Shown here piece after piece: positions 1-9,158 of a DNA stretch of 64,000 nt; within the stretch, counting starts at the first letter, position 1; each line of letters begins with the position of its first letter. The notes below the pieces were generated by a model that did not search any database, was not told the DNA's origin, and saw only the letters and a program-made list of their open reading frames with translations. The DNA is from Silvanigrella paludirubra (GTDB lineage: Bacteria; Bdellovibrionota_B; Oligoflexia; Silvanigrellales; Silvanigrellaceae). The DNA is taken from contig NZ_WFLM01000001.1 in NCBI RefSeq assembly GCF_009208775.1, forward strand, positions 1-64,000. The letters run 5' to 3'. The translations under genes were made by a program, and so were the position numbers.

Positions 1-33
1 GGTACAAGCTCTAAGTCTTTAAAGCCTAGTTTT

Positions 34-147
34 GGCTGTGCTGATTGCGGCGGGGAAATACCGGATCCCATTCCGAACTCCGAAGTCAAGCCCGCCTGCG
101 GCAATGGTACTGCACCCTTAGGTGTGGGAGAGTAGCTCTGCGCAGCC
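34..147 (+). rRNA. rrf: 5S ribosomal RNA
   Basis: The sequence has the 5S layout. The ends pair (GGCUGUG at 34-40 with CGCAGCC at 141-147). The conserved loop region CCGAACTCCGAAGTCAAGC lies in the middle, and a GGTACTGCACCCTTAGGTG arm lies in the 3' half. The length of about 114 nt is normal. It is followed directly by an intrinsic terminator, so this is the distal end of an rRNA operon whose 16S and 23S genes lie upstream of the window. Confidence 0.95.
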
Positions 148-159
148 TTTTAATCTTAA

Positions 160-191
160 ATCCCACTTCAATAGAAGTGGGATTTTTTTTT
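160..191 (+). terminator. Rho-independent terminator of the rRNA operon
   Basis: A perfect 10-bp stem (ATCCCACTTC at 160-169 with GAAGTGGGAT at 174-183) closes a 4-nt loop and is followed by a run of nine T residues. It sits 12 bases after the 5S gene. Confidence 0.93.
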
Positions 192-394
192 CTAATTTTA
201 AAAATGTTATGAAAAATTTCTTACCGCATTGATAGAGAATTTTTAATAGTTAAATTGACATGCTTAAAAAAACTAAATTTGTACATTAATAAAGCTAAAG
301 ATACAGTTTAAGTTGTATTAAATAACTTTTTTGAGTTTATAAAGAAAAAAAGATTAATTAATTGATTAAATTCATCTTTATCTAATGGGGATAT

Positions 395-1090
395 ATGAAA
401 TATTTTATTTTTTTGCTGTTTTTGAATTTTATTTTAATACAAAAAATTTATTCACAAAATTTTGATGATCTCAAGATATATACAGAAAATAATCCACCTT
501 ATGTTACGGTTGATGATAAAAATCAAATTTCAGGTCACGTTGGAAATAAAGTTTTAAAAATTCTTAAAAAGACAAATATTAATTCAAATCGTATTGAGAT
601 TTTACCATGGGCAAGAGCCTTGTTAGACGCCAAAAAAAGAAAAAATGTTATGATTTTTCCATTTGTGAAAACAAAAGAAAGAAATGGAATATTCAATTTT
701 GCTATTTTAGCTTACAAACAATCCTTAAATTTTTATAAATTAAAAACATCTAAAGATATACAAGTTAAGAATTTGGAAGATGCAAAAAAATATTCAACAT
801 GCGTTGTTAGAAATGATTATAAACACGAGCATTTATTATCTGAAAATTTCACAAATTTTGAAGAGACAACACATCAAAATGTAAATGTACAAAAATTTTT
901 AAACCATAGATGTGATTTAATTATTTCTGCTGAAGAAGGTCTTGTTGCTAAATTAAAAGAGTTTAATACAGATATAAATACAGTTGAAAAAGTATTAGAA
1001 GTGAAAAACTTTGATGCGAATATATATATTGCTTTTAGTCCAGGAACAGATCAAGATATTATTGATGCTTTTATTAATGCTGATAAATAA
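395..1090 (+). CDS. Periplasmic solute-binding protein (SBP_bac_3-like)
   Basis: A 231-residue protein with a cleavable signal peptide (residues 1 to about 20, ending in IYSQ). The body resembles the extracellular solute-binding family 3: an early TENNPPYV strand, the GHVGNKVLKIL stretch and a later EILPWARALLDAKKR segment. This family usually binds amino acids for ABC importers, but many stand-alone members in predatory or environmental bacteria have no transporter beside them. None is found here, so the ligand is unknown and a sensory or scavenging role is equally possible. It follows the rRNA operon after about 200 bases that include a TTGACA box at 255-260. The gene converges with a hydrolase gene. 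Confidence 0.72.
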   Translation: MKYFIFLLFLNFILIQKIYSQNFDDLKIYTENNPPYVTVDDKNQISGHVGNKVLKILKKTNINSNRIEILPWARALLDAKKRKNVMIFPFVKTKERNGIFNFAILAYKQSLNFYKLKTSKDIQVKNLEDAKKYSTCVVRNDYKHEHLLSENFTNFEETTHQNVNVQKFLNHRCDLIISAEEGLVAKLKEFNTDINTVEKVLEVKNFDANIYIAFSPGTDQDIIDAFINADK

Positions 1091-1138
1091 ACTATCAATT
1101 TGCTCTTGTATATTCTCTTTAATTAAAAGTAAAAAGGA

Positions 1139-2152
1139 CTATCTAGGAATTTTTTGCAAAATAAAATTTTTTATGCTTTCTAAGGCTTTGTTTCTTATAA
1201 AATCTATTTCCATTAAAATTTCATGTTTAGCACACTCCAATATAACTTTTTCAGTATTAGTGCTATTTTTATGAAAAAAATCTTGCGCTGAGTTTCTTAC
1301 TACAGTGTCATTTTCGGCTTGTAGAAGCAATATAGGTATATTATTTTGTTTACTTAGTTTGCGTGCTCTGCGTGAAGCTTTAATTGATTCTTTCATCCAT
1401 AAAAATGTTGGACCACCTAATTGCATATCTTCAATTTCAGAGATGTGTTTTCTCCAGACAGTGTATCTTGATTTACAATGAGTCACATCATTATTTTCAA
1501 AAGGTCTAAATGGAATACAATCTGTCTGACCAAAAACATATTCTTTTTCTAATTTTAATTTACATAAAAATGCTGATAAAAGATAAATAGGAAGTTCAAA
1601 AAAATGATAGGGAGCTAACATAATTTCAAACATAGGAGCGCATAGAATAACAGCATTTGGATTTATCTTTTTTTCACTAATGGCTAGAGAACAAATTGCT
1701 CCTCCCATAGAATGAGCTATAATAAAAATAGGCAATTGATGATTATTGCTAGATACCTGTTCAAAAAAATAGCAAAGATCATCAACATAATTTTCAAATT
1801 TATCTACAAATCCTTTTTTTTCTTGATCAGGAAATCGACTTGAAAATCCTTGTCCTCTATGATCGTAACAATAAACTGAAAATCCCATTTCGCAGAGATT
1901 CATGATAAGTTCTGAATATTTTAAATAAGATTCATTATAGCCAGTGCATAAAATTATTTTTGCAATAGCATTTGGTGAATGAAATGTTCTACAGGCTATT
2001 GTGATATCGCCAACTCCGTTAAATAGTTCGGAGACGCCTTTTGATTTATAAAATGGAATAATAACTTCATTATATCTAGAAATACTTTTTTCTACATTTT
2101 GATCTAAATTTTCTTTTTTTATTTCTTCAATAAATAAGTTATTATAAAGCAC
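1139..2152 (-). CDS. Alpha/beta hydrolase, lysophospholipase-like (S33 family)
   Basis: A 337-residue cytosolic-looking hydrolase of the Hydrolase_4/lysophospholipase L2 (PldB) type. It has the oxyanion-side YDHRGQGFSSR motif near residue 96, the nucleophile elbow AHSMGG near residue 147 (G/A-x-S-x-G), an acid in LQAENDTVV near residue 279 and a His in CAKHEILME near residue 309, so the full Ser-Asp-His triad is visible. Family members act on lysophospholipids or monoglycerides. The exact substrate cannot be read from the sequence. The start is a GTG preceded by AAGGA. A 64-residue gene ends 15 bases upstream and is probably cotranscribed. Confidence 0.85.
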   Translation of the reverse strand: MLYNNLFIEEIKKENLDQNVEKSISRYNEVIIPFYKSKGVSELFNGVGDITIACRTFHSPNAIAKIILCTGYNESYLKYSELIMNLCEMGFSVYCYDHRGQGFSSRFPDQEKKGFVDKFENYVDDLCYFFEQVSSNNHQLPIFIIAHSMGGAICSLAISEKKINPNAVILCAPMFEIMLAPYHFFELPIYLLSAFLCKLKLEKEYVFGQTDCIPFRPFENNDVTHCKSRYTVWRKHISEIEDMQLGGPTFLWMKESIKASRRARKLSKQNNIPILLLQAENDTVVRNSAQDFFHKNSTNTEKVILECAKHEILMEIDFIRNKALESIKNFILQKIPR

Positions 2153-2167
2153 AATCTTTCCTTAATA

Positions 2168-2362
2168 TTATCTATTTGCATGTATTAAGAATTTTCTTGG
2201 ATCAGAATACTTGCTAGTATATGTTCTATAAGTATAAAATTCTGCAAAAGTGGTAGCACCTTTGGTAGAATTTTTATTTAGCTCTTTATAAGCTTTTATA
2301 TATTTTATATATACTTCTTTTATCTTATTATACTCATTTCCTGTTACTTCAAAATTTGCCAT
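2168..2362 (-). CDS. Hypothetical 64-residue protein
   Basis: A small basic protein rich in Tyr, Lys and Thr (for example TFAEFYTYRTYTSKY). It has no signal peptide, membrane segment or recognisable motif. It lies 15 bases upstream of the lysophospholipase-like gene on the same strand, which suggests cotranscription. The Shine-Dalgarno is weak (GAGTGAG region about 9 bases before the ATG). I believe it is coding because of its position and start, but do not recognise it. Confidence 0.5.
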   Translation of the reverse strand: MANFEVTGNEYNKIKEVYIKYIKAYKELNKNSTKGATTFAEFYTYRTYTSKYSDPRKFLIHANR

Positions 2363-2511
2363 TTTTTAACTCACTCGCAAAAAAGTAAACATGTTATTAG
2401 CAAAAATTGGAACGTTTTTAAAACAAACCAATTAAAAGCCAAAAACTTTAACTTAATATTTGTTCGGCTAATTAAGAATAAATTATAAGTTATTTTCATA
2501 AATTATTAGAA

Positions 2512-2913
2512 TTAAAACAATTTATTTAACCTGTCAGGATCTTTGATTTTTAGGAATAGTCTTACTTGAATTTTAATTCGTATTTTTCCAATAAATTCAA
2601 TTTCTTCATCTAGTGGTGAGATTGTATAGAGATCTTGTAGTTTCTTTAACTGTGAGTGTGTTAAATAGTCAGCATCAATATGATAATAACATACTTTAAC
2701 CATTCCTATTTTTGCTAATTCTGCTCTTAATAGCTCCTCATCAGGATGATCCCAAAGTGTTTGGAGCTCTCTATTTTTATTTTTATTTTCAATGATATAT
2801 GGAATATCTTTTGCAGATTTGATGTGTTCCCATGGCTTGCATTCAATCCAATTGCCACATGGCAATAACCAACCGCTAATTCTAAAATGTGAGTTTAAGT
2901 ACATTTGTTCCAT
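2512..2913 (-). CDS. Hypothetical 133-residue protein
   Basis: An uncharacterised soluble protein. The N-terminal half contains a W/C-rich stretch (SGWLLPCGNWIECKPWEHI), and the middle is charged (DHPDEELLRAELAKIG). The end is basic and strand-like (IGKIRIKIQVRLFLKIKD). Nothing marks it as secreted. It stands alone between a short AT-rich spacer and a divergent pilin-like gene. No function is proposed. Confidence 0.55.
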   Translation of the reverse strand: MEQMYLNSHFRISGWLLPCGNWIECKPWEHIKSAKDIPYIIENKNKNRELQTLWDHPDEELLRAELAKIGMVKVCYYHIDADYLTHSQLKKLQDLYTISPLDEEIEFIGKIRIKIQVRLFLKIKDPDRLNKLF

Positions 2914-3060
2914 CCATTCATTTAATCATTTTAAATTAACAGAATTTCTTAATAAGTACAAATGGTTAATGCTTAGAAACTGAGAAATATACAAAATATG
3001 ATTAATATTATAGCAAAATTAGCGATAAGGAAATATGCAAAAGTTATTAAGTGGGAATAT

Positions 3061-3603
3061 ATGAATCAAAAAGAGAGAAAATTAAATTATAGAAAAATTT
3101 CTGGTTATACATCAATGAGTATATTATCCATTATTTCTTTAATTGCTCTTCTTTCTTTAATTGTAATTCCCAAAGTTTCTGTTTTTAAAGCTAAGGGACA
3201 GCAGTCTGAAGCAAGAATTAAATTGGTTAAAATTTATAATTCTATGTATGCTTATAAACTAGAAAATGGAAGTTTTGTAAATACACAAAAAAAAGTTTTT
3301 TCAATTGAAAATGTAAGCGAATTAGATCCATATTTAAAAGAAGAAGTTTCTTTATTAAATAATAAAAATGATAAAATATATTTAATAAGCACTCAAGATC
3401 AATTTGCGATTGCTTATGTAAAAGTTCTTAATAATGGAAAACTTGATGTTCAGAGAATTAATTCTAAAAAAATATTTTGTTATATGCTGAATGGAATTGA
3501 ACCAAACTCAGAAAATTGTCACCCTCAACAAAATTACAATTTAGAAAGCAATTCTAGTGATATTAAAGAAGTAAAAAAATTGTTATTGCTTGAAAATGAT
3601 TAA
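3061..3603 (+). CDS. Type IV pilin-like / pseudopilin-like protein
   Basis: An approximately 180-residue protein. It has a short charged leader (MNQKERKLNYRKISG), then a Gly-Tyr-Thr junction and a 20-residue hydrophobic helix (SILSIISLIALLSLIVIPKV) that runs into an amphipathic helix (SEARIKLVKIYNSMYAYKLENG). This is the architecture of a prepilin-peptidase substrate. The residue at mature position 5, normally Glu, is Ser here, so the processing or assembly behaviour may differ. An upstream in-frame ATG at 2998 would give a 21-residue longer leader. I prefer 3061 because the leader then has the usual length. No other pilus genes are nearby. Confidence 0.62.
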   Translation: MNQKERKLNYRKISGYTSMSILSIISLIALLSLIVIPKVSVFKAKGQQSEARIKLVKIYNSMYAYKLENGSFVNTQKKVFSIENVSELDPYLKEEVSLLNNKNDKIYLISTQDQFAIAYVKVLNNGKLDVQRINSKKIFCYMLNGIEPNSENCHPQQNYNLESNSSDIKEVKKLLLLEND

Positions 3604-3618
3604 TATAACAATTTATTC

Positions 3619-4395
3619 TTACTGCGAATCAATCAATTGATAACCAAATCCATGAATTGTTTCGATCATAGAGCCAGCAGTTCCGAGTTTTTGACGTAAA
3701 CGTTTTATATGTGTATCTACGGTGCGTGTGTTTACTTGTCCCTCATATCCCCAAACTTTTTGCAATAATGCTTCTCGGCTTTGGAGTTTTCCTACTCTCT
3801 CTGATAGAAAAACAAGCAGTTGATATTCAGTAGCAGTTAAAGAAACAGTTTCGTTATTTACTGTTACTTTAAATTCTTCTGGAAATATTTTAATAGAGCC
3901 AACAGATATTATTTTATGCTGTGAATTATCGCTTGTATCTGTATTTGAGAATGTAGTTTTATCATCATCTTTATTAAAATTATTTTGGTTTGAATTTATA
4001 AATTTAGGAGCATTCGAGCGCCGAAGAAGCGCATTTACACGAAGCATTAATTCTCTTGGAGAAAAAGGTTTGGTAATGTAGTCATCCGCACCAGCTTCAA
4101 AGCCTTCGACTTTATCTTTTTCTTGAGATCGCGCAGTTAAAAGTATGACAAAAATTCCCGATGTCGCTGCGTTTTCACGGACGTTTTTTAAAATTTCTGT
4201 TCCATATTTATTAGGTAACATGACATCGAGAAGAACTAAGTTTGGTTTGAATTGAGAAATAAGTTCAAAGGCGCCATTGCCATCAAAATGGGATTTTACT
4301 TCAAAATCCCTTGATGCTTCTAGTGTGTATTTGAGAAGGTTATTTAGATCGCGGTCATCCTCAATAATAAGAATGCGCAGCTTTTCATCCTTCAT
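3619..4395 (-). CDS. OmpR/PhoB-family response regulator
   Basis: A 258-residue two-domain regulator. The receiver domain (residues 1 to about 125) has the acidic pair IIEDDRD, the phospho-acceptor Asp in LVLLDVMLP, the LLTARSQ Thr and the switch Lys in ITKPFSPREL. A 35-residue polar Asn/Asp-rich linker follows. A winged-helix DNA-binding domain ends in TRTVDTHIKRLRQKL and TIHGFGYQL. No histidine kinase is adjacent. The ATG lies only 2 bases after the stop of the upstream nuoB with no clear Shine-Dalgarno of its own, so translation is probably coupled to nuoB. Confidence 0.93.
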   Translation of the reverse strand: MKDEKLRILIIEDDRDLNNLLKYTLEASRDFEVKSHFDGNGAFELISQFKPNLVLLDVMLPNKYGTEILKNVRENAATSGIFVILLTARSQEKDKVEGFEAGADDYITKPFSPRELMLRVNALLRRSNAPKFINSNQNNFNKDDDKTTFSNTDTSDNSQHKIISVGSIKIFPEEFKVTVNNETVSLTATEYQLLVFLSERVGKLQSREALLQKVWGYEGQVNTRTVDTHIKRLRQKLGTAGSMIETIHGFGYQLIDSQ

Positions 4396-4397
4396 AC

Positions 4398-4895
4398 TTA
4401 TTTATTTTCGCTTTCTTCTTTAATACTATCGAGAGCTTCTCTTTTAATTTTATCTTGTAATTGCATAAAACCATCAAGAACGGCTTCGGGAGTGGGAGGG
4501 CAACCTGGAACATAAACATCTACAGGAATGATTTTATCTACGCCTTGCATTACATGGTAAGCACGATAAAAACCTCCAGAAGAAGCACAAGCACCCATAG
4601 ATAAAACCCATTTTGGCTCTGGCATTTGATCATAAATGCGCTTAATTACAGGTCCCATTTTTTCTGTAATAGTCCCAGCAACAATGAGAAGATCGGCTTG
4701 TTTTGGGGAAAAGCGAACAACTTCGGCACCAAAACGAGCTAAGTCATATTTAGGTCCCATTACGGACATCAATTCAATACCGCAGCAAGCTGTACCAAAA
4801 GGATAAGGCCATAGTGAGTTCTTACGAGCCCATGCAACGAGTTCTTTTTGTTTTGTTGTAATATAAAATTCATTTCCATAATTATGGTGCTTCAT
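4398..4895 (-). CDS. nuoB: NADH-quinone oxidoreductase subunit B
   Basis: A 165-residue complex I subunit that carries iron-sulfur cluster N2 at the junction with the quinone site. The ligating cysteines are visible: the tandem pair in [10 protein letters not shown] (near residue 36), one in MGACASSGG and one in [10 protein letters not shown]. The [14 protein letters not shown] segment is typical. A strong AAAGGAGG precedes the ATG. No other nuo gene is in the window. NuoB normally sits between nuoA and nuoC, so this copy is dislocated and is coupled to a response regulator instead. Confidence 0.93.
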   Translation of the reverse strand: MKHHNYGNEFYITTKQKELVAWARKNSLWPYPFGTACCGIELMSVMGPKYDLARFGAEVVRFSPKQADLLIVAGTITEKMGPVIKRIYDQMPEPKWVLSMGACASSGGFYRAYHVMQGVDKIIPVDVYVPGCPPTPEAVLDGFMQLQDKIKREALDSIKEESENK

Positions 4896-4934
4896 TTTTT
4901 AAAGCCCTCCTTTAACACTTTTAAACTAATCTTT

Positions 4935-5924
4935 TCACTCAGGCTTATCAAATGGAAAGGTCGGAACTTTGCCAAAAAAGTCGAGGATAAGTTTTATTGA
5001 ACATTCTTGCGGTAAACTCATGTGAACTGTATCGCCAAAACCTAAATGAGCGCAGGAGTCGGGACCATCTACACAGACAAGTCCTTGCCGCATGCGTGAA
5101 AAAAACAAAAGAGATTTTTCATTTCCATCTATATTAAATTTTTGCAAATTTAAAGATTCATTTCGTGGTGTGTATGGTTCACGAACTGCGACGTGGATAT
5201 CTGCAGAAGTGATATCAGTTTTGTCAAAACCATATGAAGAAATTGCAGCCGTGCTACCAGCTGAAGTTGATACCCATAGACCGCTAGATAATTGTTTTTC
5301 AGACTGCAGTTCTTGATTGCCCATAAGGGAACAAATTGATAATTGGTAGCGGCTTGTTGCTGCTGGGTGACGATTGCATAAAAGAACATCATTTAAAGCT
5401 AAAGGAAGACTTTGTTTTCGTGAAGCTTCTAATTTTAAACGGCGTACATTTTTTACTTTGTATTTATTATTAATAAAACATTCAATTGTCTTATCTATGT
5501 ATTTTGGAATCACTGGACACATATGACCGACGGAATGTTCTGGGCAAGAGTTTATACCAAGTAAACAAACATCACCACCAACATGATGGCTTGCATGTAA
5601 AAGAGTTCCATCGCCGCCTAATGAAATTACTAGATTTTTTTTTGGTCGTAACCCTGAATTATCGCATTTATCATTGTAGTAACAAATATTATTTTCATAT
5701 AATTCATCTAAATTAAAAACTTTATAACTTAGAGAATATTTTTCTAGGCTTTTAATTAATAACTCTCTGCTTTTAACGTGATCATTATGTGCTTGCTGAA
5801 GAGGAACAGGTGTTTGTTTGTCCCTTTCTAAATAATCAAAGAAATCAACATTTAACTTACTATGTGTATAGCGCTCAAGAGTTGTTTGTTTTTGAATAAT
5901 ATATACGTCAACTTCACTTTGCAA
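4935..5924 (-). CDS. nadK: NAD kinase
   Basis: A 329-residue NAD(+) kinase-family protein that makes NADP from NAD. The diagnostic GGDGT motif is in VISLGGDGTLLHASHH (near residue 103). The second conserved block is SSGLWVSTSAGSTAA, and it ends in a beta-rich C-terminal domain (CVDGPDSCAHLGFGD). The protein is somewhat longer than the usual ~290 residues because of an N-terminal extension of about 90 residues. The start is a TTG with AAAGG 8 bases upstream. It lies between the ppiD-like gene and nuoB on the same strand. Confidence 0.88.
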   Translation of the reverse strand: MQSEVDVYIIQKQTTLERYTHSKLNVDFFDYLERDKQTPVPLQQAHNDHVKSRELLIKSLEKYSLSYKVFNLDELYENNICYYNDKCDNSGLRPKKNLVISLGGDGTLLHASHHVGGDVCLLGINSCPEHSVGHMCPVIPKYIDKTIECFINNKYKVKNVRRLKLEASRKQSLPLALNDVLLCNRHPAATSRYQLSICSLMGNQELQSEKQLSSGLWVSTSAGSTAAISSYGFDKTDITSADIHVAVREPYTPRNESLNLQKFNIDGNEKSLLFFSRMRQGLVCVDGPDSCAHLGFGDTVHMSLPQECSIKLILDFFGKVPTFPFDKPE

Positions 5925-5980
5925 AATATTTACCTTTCACAATGATACGGTAGCGCTTTTGCCTCTTAAAATTGATTTTG

Positions 5981-7522
5981 TTAATTTAAAAGGGCAGGGT
6001 TGATTTTTATTTTATCATTTTTCTCATAATTCTTAAGAATAGATTTTTGGCTACTTGATGCGAACTCTTGGCTGCTAGATGCCATCATTTGTTTTTTTAA
6101 CGCTTCAATTTGATCTTTAGGAGTTACGGGCGAATTTTTAGAAACCAATTTTATAATTGCTTTTTTAGTTCCAAAATCTAATATTTTTGGAATAATATCA
6201 CCAGGATTTTTTAATGAAAATACATTTTGAGCAAGGCTTTTTGCCATGCCTAATTCATTAATAAATGAATCTGTAGTTTTATAGATTTTGCTAACATATT
6301 GCCAAGTAATTTTATTTTCTGCGAGAATTGAATTTAGTTTAGTTATATTTTTTGCAGAGATCGCATCATTTATTTCTTTTTGAAGATCAGTATCTAGCTT
6401 TTGTTTTATTTGATTTCCAACAAGTTGTTCTGCTAATTGCAACTTAACATCATCAAATGTTTTAGTAACTGCAGCTTTGCCTTCTGTAAATTTAAAAATA
6501 CGGTATCCAAAAGGAGTTTCCACAATAGGTGATAAAGGGTTTTTATCGTTTAATGCTAAAACAGCTTGAGCTGATTTGGGATCAATATTTGATTCATCAA
6601 TAAATCCAATGTTACCTTTGTTGTTTTTTGCGTTAAGATCATCATTTGTTTCTGAGGCTAATTTAGCAAAATCAGTTCCCGATTTTAATTTACTTTCAAT
6701 TTGTGCGGCAAGAGTTTTAGCTTCTTCTTGAGATCTTTTTAATGCATCGCCTTGAGCTCTTTGGGCTGTTTTATAAGATATTAAAATAGAAAGTGCTTTG
6801 ACCTGCGCTTTTTGTTGATATTGATTTTTAGAGTTTTGATAAAGCTCATTTAAATTAGATTGATTTGCTTTATCATCCGCATATTTTTTTGCTTGATCCG
6901 CTATTTTAGCTTTTAATGCAGCATCAGGTAAAGAAACAACGGCATATTGAAGGTTAAATTCTGTTGTATTTATTTTATCTTGAGCTTCAGCTAAAGAAGT
7001 GCTTACAGGAGTTGGAAGATATAATAAATTATTCATTTTTTGAATTTCGAGCTGTTGCTTTAAATAAGAGTAAAAGCTCAATTCTGACATTTGCTGAGAA
7101 GCAATATAGTTTTTAAATAATTGAAACTCAAACTGCTTTGTCTGAGGATTTTGAAACTGTGGAATGCTTTTAATAAGAACGGCCATTTCTTCATCGGTTG
7201 CAATCCAACCAATTGATTTTGCTTGTTCAGCAAGTACTTTTTCTTCGATCATACGTTGGATAACTTGTTGAACAATCGCTTTTCTTTGTTCTGGTGGGGT
7301 ATCTTGAGATAGTTGTGAAGAGATAACGGCAGCAAACTGCTGCATGTCAATTTTATCGGAACCAACTTGAGCAGCTGTATTTGGATCAAGTCCAAATAAA
7401 TTGCGTGGATTCAAGCTCCCAAAACCAGTGAAAATAAAGGCAGTACATGCCATTACAATTACAAAACCAAATACAAATGATTTGGTGCTTACGGATGAAA
7501 ATATTCTAGTGTTTAAACGCAC
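5981..7522 (-). CDS. ppiD: Periplasmic peptidyl-prolyl isomerase, PpiD/SurA-like
   Basis: A 513-residue membrane-anchored chaperone/isomerase. A single N-terminal helix (SFVFGFVIVMACTAFIF, about residues 15-32) anchors it in the inner membrane. A SurA_N-type chaperone region follows. A parvulin-type rotamase domain lies at about residues 240-350 (LSILISYKTAQRA, TDFAKLASETNDD, GNIGFIDES, ETPFGYRIFKFTEG). The C-terminus is a second chaperone-like lobe. PpiD-type proteins help outer-membrane and periplasmic proteins fold after Sec export. The start is a GTG with GAGGAG six bases upstream. It is divergent from mreC. Confidence 0.88.
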   Translation of the reverse strand: MRLNTRIFSSVSTKSFVFGFVIVMACTAFIFTGFGSLNPRNLFGLDPNTAAQVGSDKIDMQQFAAVISSQLSQDTPPEQRKAIVQQVIQRMIEEKVLAEQAKSIGWIATDEEMAVLIKSIPQFQNPQTKQFEFQLFKNYIASQQMSELSFYSYLKQQLEIQKMNNLLYLPTPVSTSLAEAQDKINTTEFNLQYAVVSLPDAALKAKIADQAKKYADDKANQSNLNELYQNSKNQYQQKAQVKALSILISYKTAQRAQGDALKRSQEEAKTLAAQIESKLKSGTDFAKLASETNDDLNAKNNKGNIGFIDESNIDPKSAQAVLALNDKNPLSPIVETPFGYRIFKFTEGKAAVTKTFDDVKLQLAEQLVGNQIKQKLDTDLQKEINDAISAKNITKLNSILAENKITWQYVSKIYKTTDSFINELGMAKSLAQNVFSLKNPGDIIPKILDFGTKKAIIKLVSKNSPVTPKDQIEALKKQMMASSSQEFASSSQKSILKNYEKNDKIKINPALLN

Positions 7523-7692
7523 AGCTAACTCCTCTGCAAAAAACCGTCAACATTATCTCGCACTTTTTGAGAACAATTTCAAACTTTAAAAGAAAAGATC
7601 TTTATTTTTGCGCTAAGAGGTCATATCATTTTAAGATAAATCTGATAAGTAGCAACTTGCTTTTATATTAGACAAATTTAAATGGGTTAAAA

Positions 7693-8592
7693 ATGATTCA
7701 ATTTAAAAGATATGGGTTTTGGCTTGTCTCTATCATAACATTGATTTTTACAATGTTTTTTTTCTCGACAACTCACCCGACTAAAAAAGAATTAAGTATT
7801 CTTGAAAAAATTGTTTATACACTAAGTAAACCAATTGAAGTCATATTTTTATCATCAAGTCATTATGTGTATTCTACTTATCATTCTTTTATTGATTTAA
7901 AAGATGCAAGAAAAGAAGCCGATGAATTACACAGAGAAAATGCGGAATTAAAAGTCAAATTGAGAACACTTGATGATATTGTTCTAGAAAATAATCGTTT
8001 AAGAAAACTTTTAAATTTATCGGACAGAACATCGGTTAAATTTGTTACTTGTGAAGTAACAAGTTCTGACCCTTCCTTTGTATATAAAAATGTTCGCATA
8101 AACCAAGGCTCTAAAAATGGACTACAACCAGGGATGGGTGTTGTTGCAGAAGAAGGTGTTGTTGGTGTGGTAATGCGTGTTTCGATAAATCATTCAGATG
8201 TTTTATTAATGGTAGATCCAAATAGTAACTTAGATGTTATTGTTGCAAGAAATAGAAGACGTGGTGTTTTGCAAGGAGGTACCGCGGGTTCTATGCAATT
8301 TAAATATTTAGAGAGAGGAAGTAGTATTTTAGTTGGAGATGAAATTGTAACGAGCGGATTAACAGGATCATTTCCAAGTGGTATTTTGGTCGGTAAAGTA
8401 ACAAATATCCGAGTGAACTCAGATGGGGTTACCCAGACAATTGAAGTAAAGCCAGCAGTAGATTTTTCAGATATATCTGAAGCTCTTGTTTTATTGAATC
8501 CAAATAGAGAAGTTGATGTTATACGTAAAGTTGGTGGAGTTGATTGGATGAAAAAATTATTAGAAGCTAATGCGGAGAAATCTGGTGGCTAA
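7693..8592 (+). CDS. mreC: Rod shape-determining protein MreC
   Basis: A 299-residue protein with one N-terminal membrane helix (GFWLVSIITLIFTMFFF), a periplasmic coiled coil (about residues 70-110: DARKEADELHRENAELKVK) and the paired beta-barrel MreC domain. Conserved blocks include VTSSDPSFVYKNVRINQGS, GVVAEEGVVGVV and DEIVTSGLTGSFPSGI. It links the cytoplasmic elongation complex to PBP2. It opens a plus-strand operon mreC-mreD-mrdA-rodA. No mreB precedes it, since the upstream gene is on the other strand. Confidence 0.96.
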   Translation: MIQFKRYGFWLVSIITLIFTMFFFSTTHPTKKELSILEKIVYTLSKPIEVIFLSSSHYVYSTYHSFIDLKDARKEADELHRENAELKVKLRTLDDIVLENNRLRKLLNLSDRTSVKFVTCEVTSSDPSFVYKNVRINQGSKNGLQPGMGVVAEEGVVGVVMRVSINHSDVLLMVDPNSNLDVIVARNRRRGVLQGGTAGSMQFKYLERGSSILVGDEIVTSGLTGSFPSGILVGKVTNIRVNSDGVTQTIEVKPAVDFSDISEALVLLNPNREVDVIRKVGGVDWMKKLLEANAEKSGG

Positions 8593-9133
8593 TCCTAATT
8601 TTTTAAGAAGTAAAACATCGCATTTTATATCATCATTGCTTTTATTAATTTTTTTAGTTTATTTGCAATCTTCATTGTTAGCAAAATTTCCTTCATTTTG
8701 GTTTCATATAGATATTGTTTCAATTGCAATTGTTTATATAAGTGTTCAACACTTTCTACCATTGGCTTTAATAAAAATATTATTTACAGCTGTTTTACTT
8801 CAAGTATGTTCTGCTGCTCCTTCTGGATTTTATGTAATGTATTTTTTATTAATCATTGTTTTTTCAAATATTTTATCAAAAGTATTTTTGTTTAATAGTT
8901 TTTTTGGACAATTTTTCATTTTCTTAAGTATTATTATTTTAAAATATTTTTTGTTTTATTTTTCAATTTTTCCAAGAGATTTAAATTCATTATTTGGAAT
9001 AATATCAATTTCATGGCAAGGATTTATCGTAACTATTTTGCTGTCATTACCATTTTTTAGATTATTTATTTTTATTGATTCTTTTTTTGAGTTTATCCCT
9101 TCTCATGATAAAAAGAAAGTAATTGATTTATAA
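8585..9133 (+). CDS. mreD: Rod shape-determining protein MreD
   Basis: An approximately 182-residue hydrophobic protein with five or six membrane segments, in the fixed position between mreC and mrdA. The conserved Phe-His-Ile-Asp (FWFHIDIV) near residue 40 is typical of MreD. An ATG at 8570 would add five residues. I prefer the GTG at 8585 because GGAG lies about 8 bases upstream of it. Either start overlaps the end of mreC, implying translational coupling. Confidence 0.88.
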   Translation: MANPNFLRSKTSHFISSLLLLIFLVYLQSSLLAKFPSFWFHIDIVSIAIVYISVQHFLPLALIKILFTAVLLQVCSAAPSGFYVMYFLLIIVFSNILSKVFLFNSFFGQFFIFLSIIILKYFLFYFSIFPRDLNSLFGIISISWQGFIVTILLSLPFFRLFIFIDSFFEFIPSHDKKKVIDL

Positions 9134-9158
9134 TTTAATTTTTCTATGGAGTTGGGTA

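Noticed and set aside
34-400. tRNA gene next to the 5S gene
   Set aside because: No cloverleaf or TTC-loop pattern was found in the spacer before or after the terminator.
8570-8584. ATG at 8570 as start of mreD
   Set aside because: It is possible, but the GTG at 8585 has the better-spaced GGAG; the choice changes only five residues.
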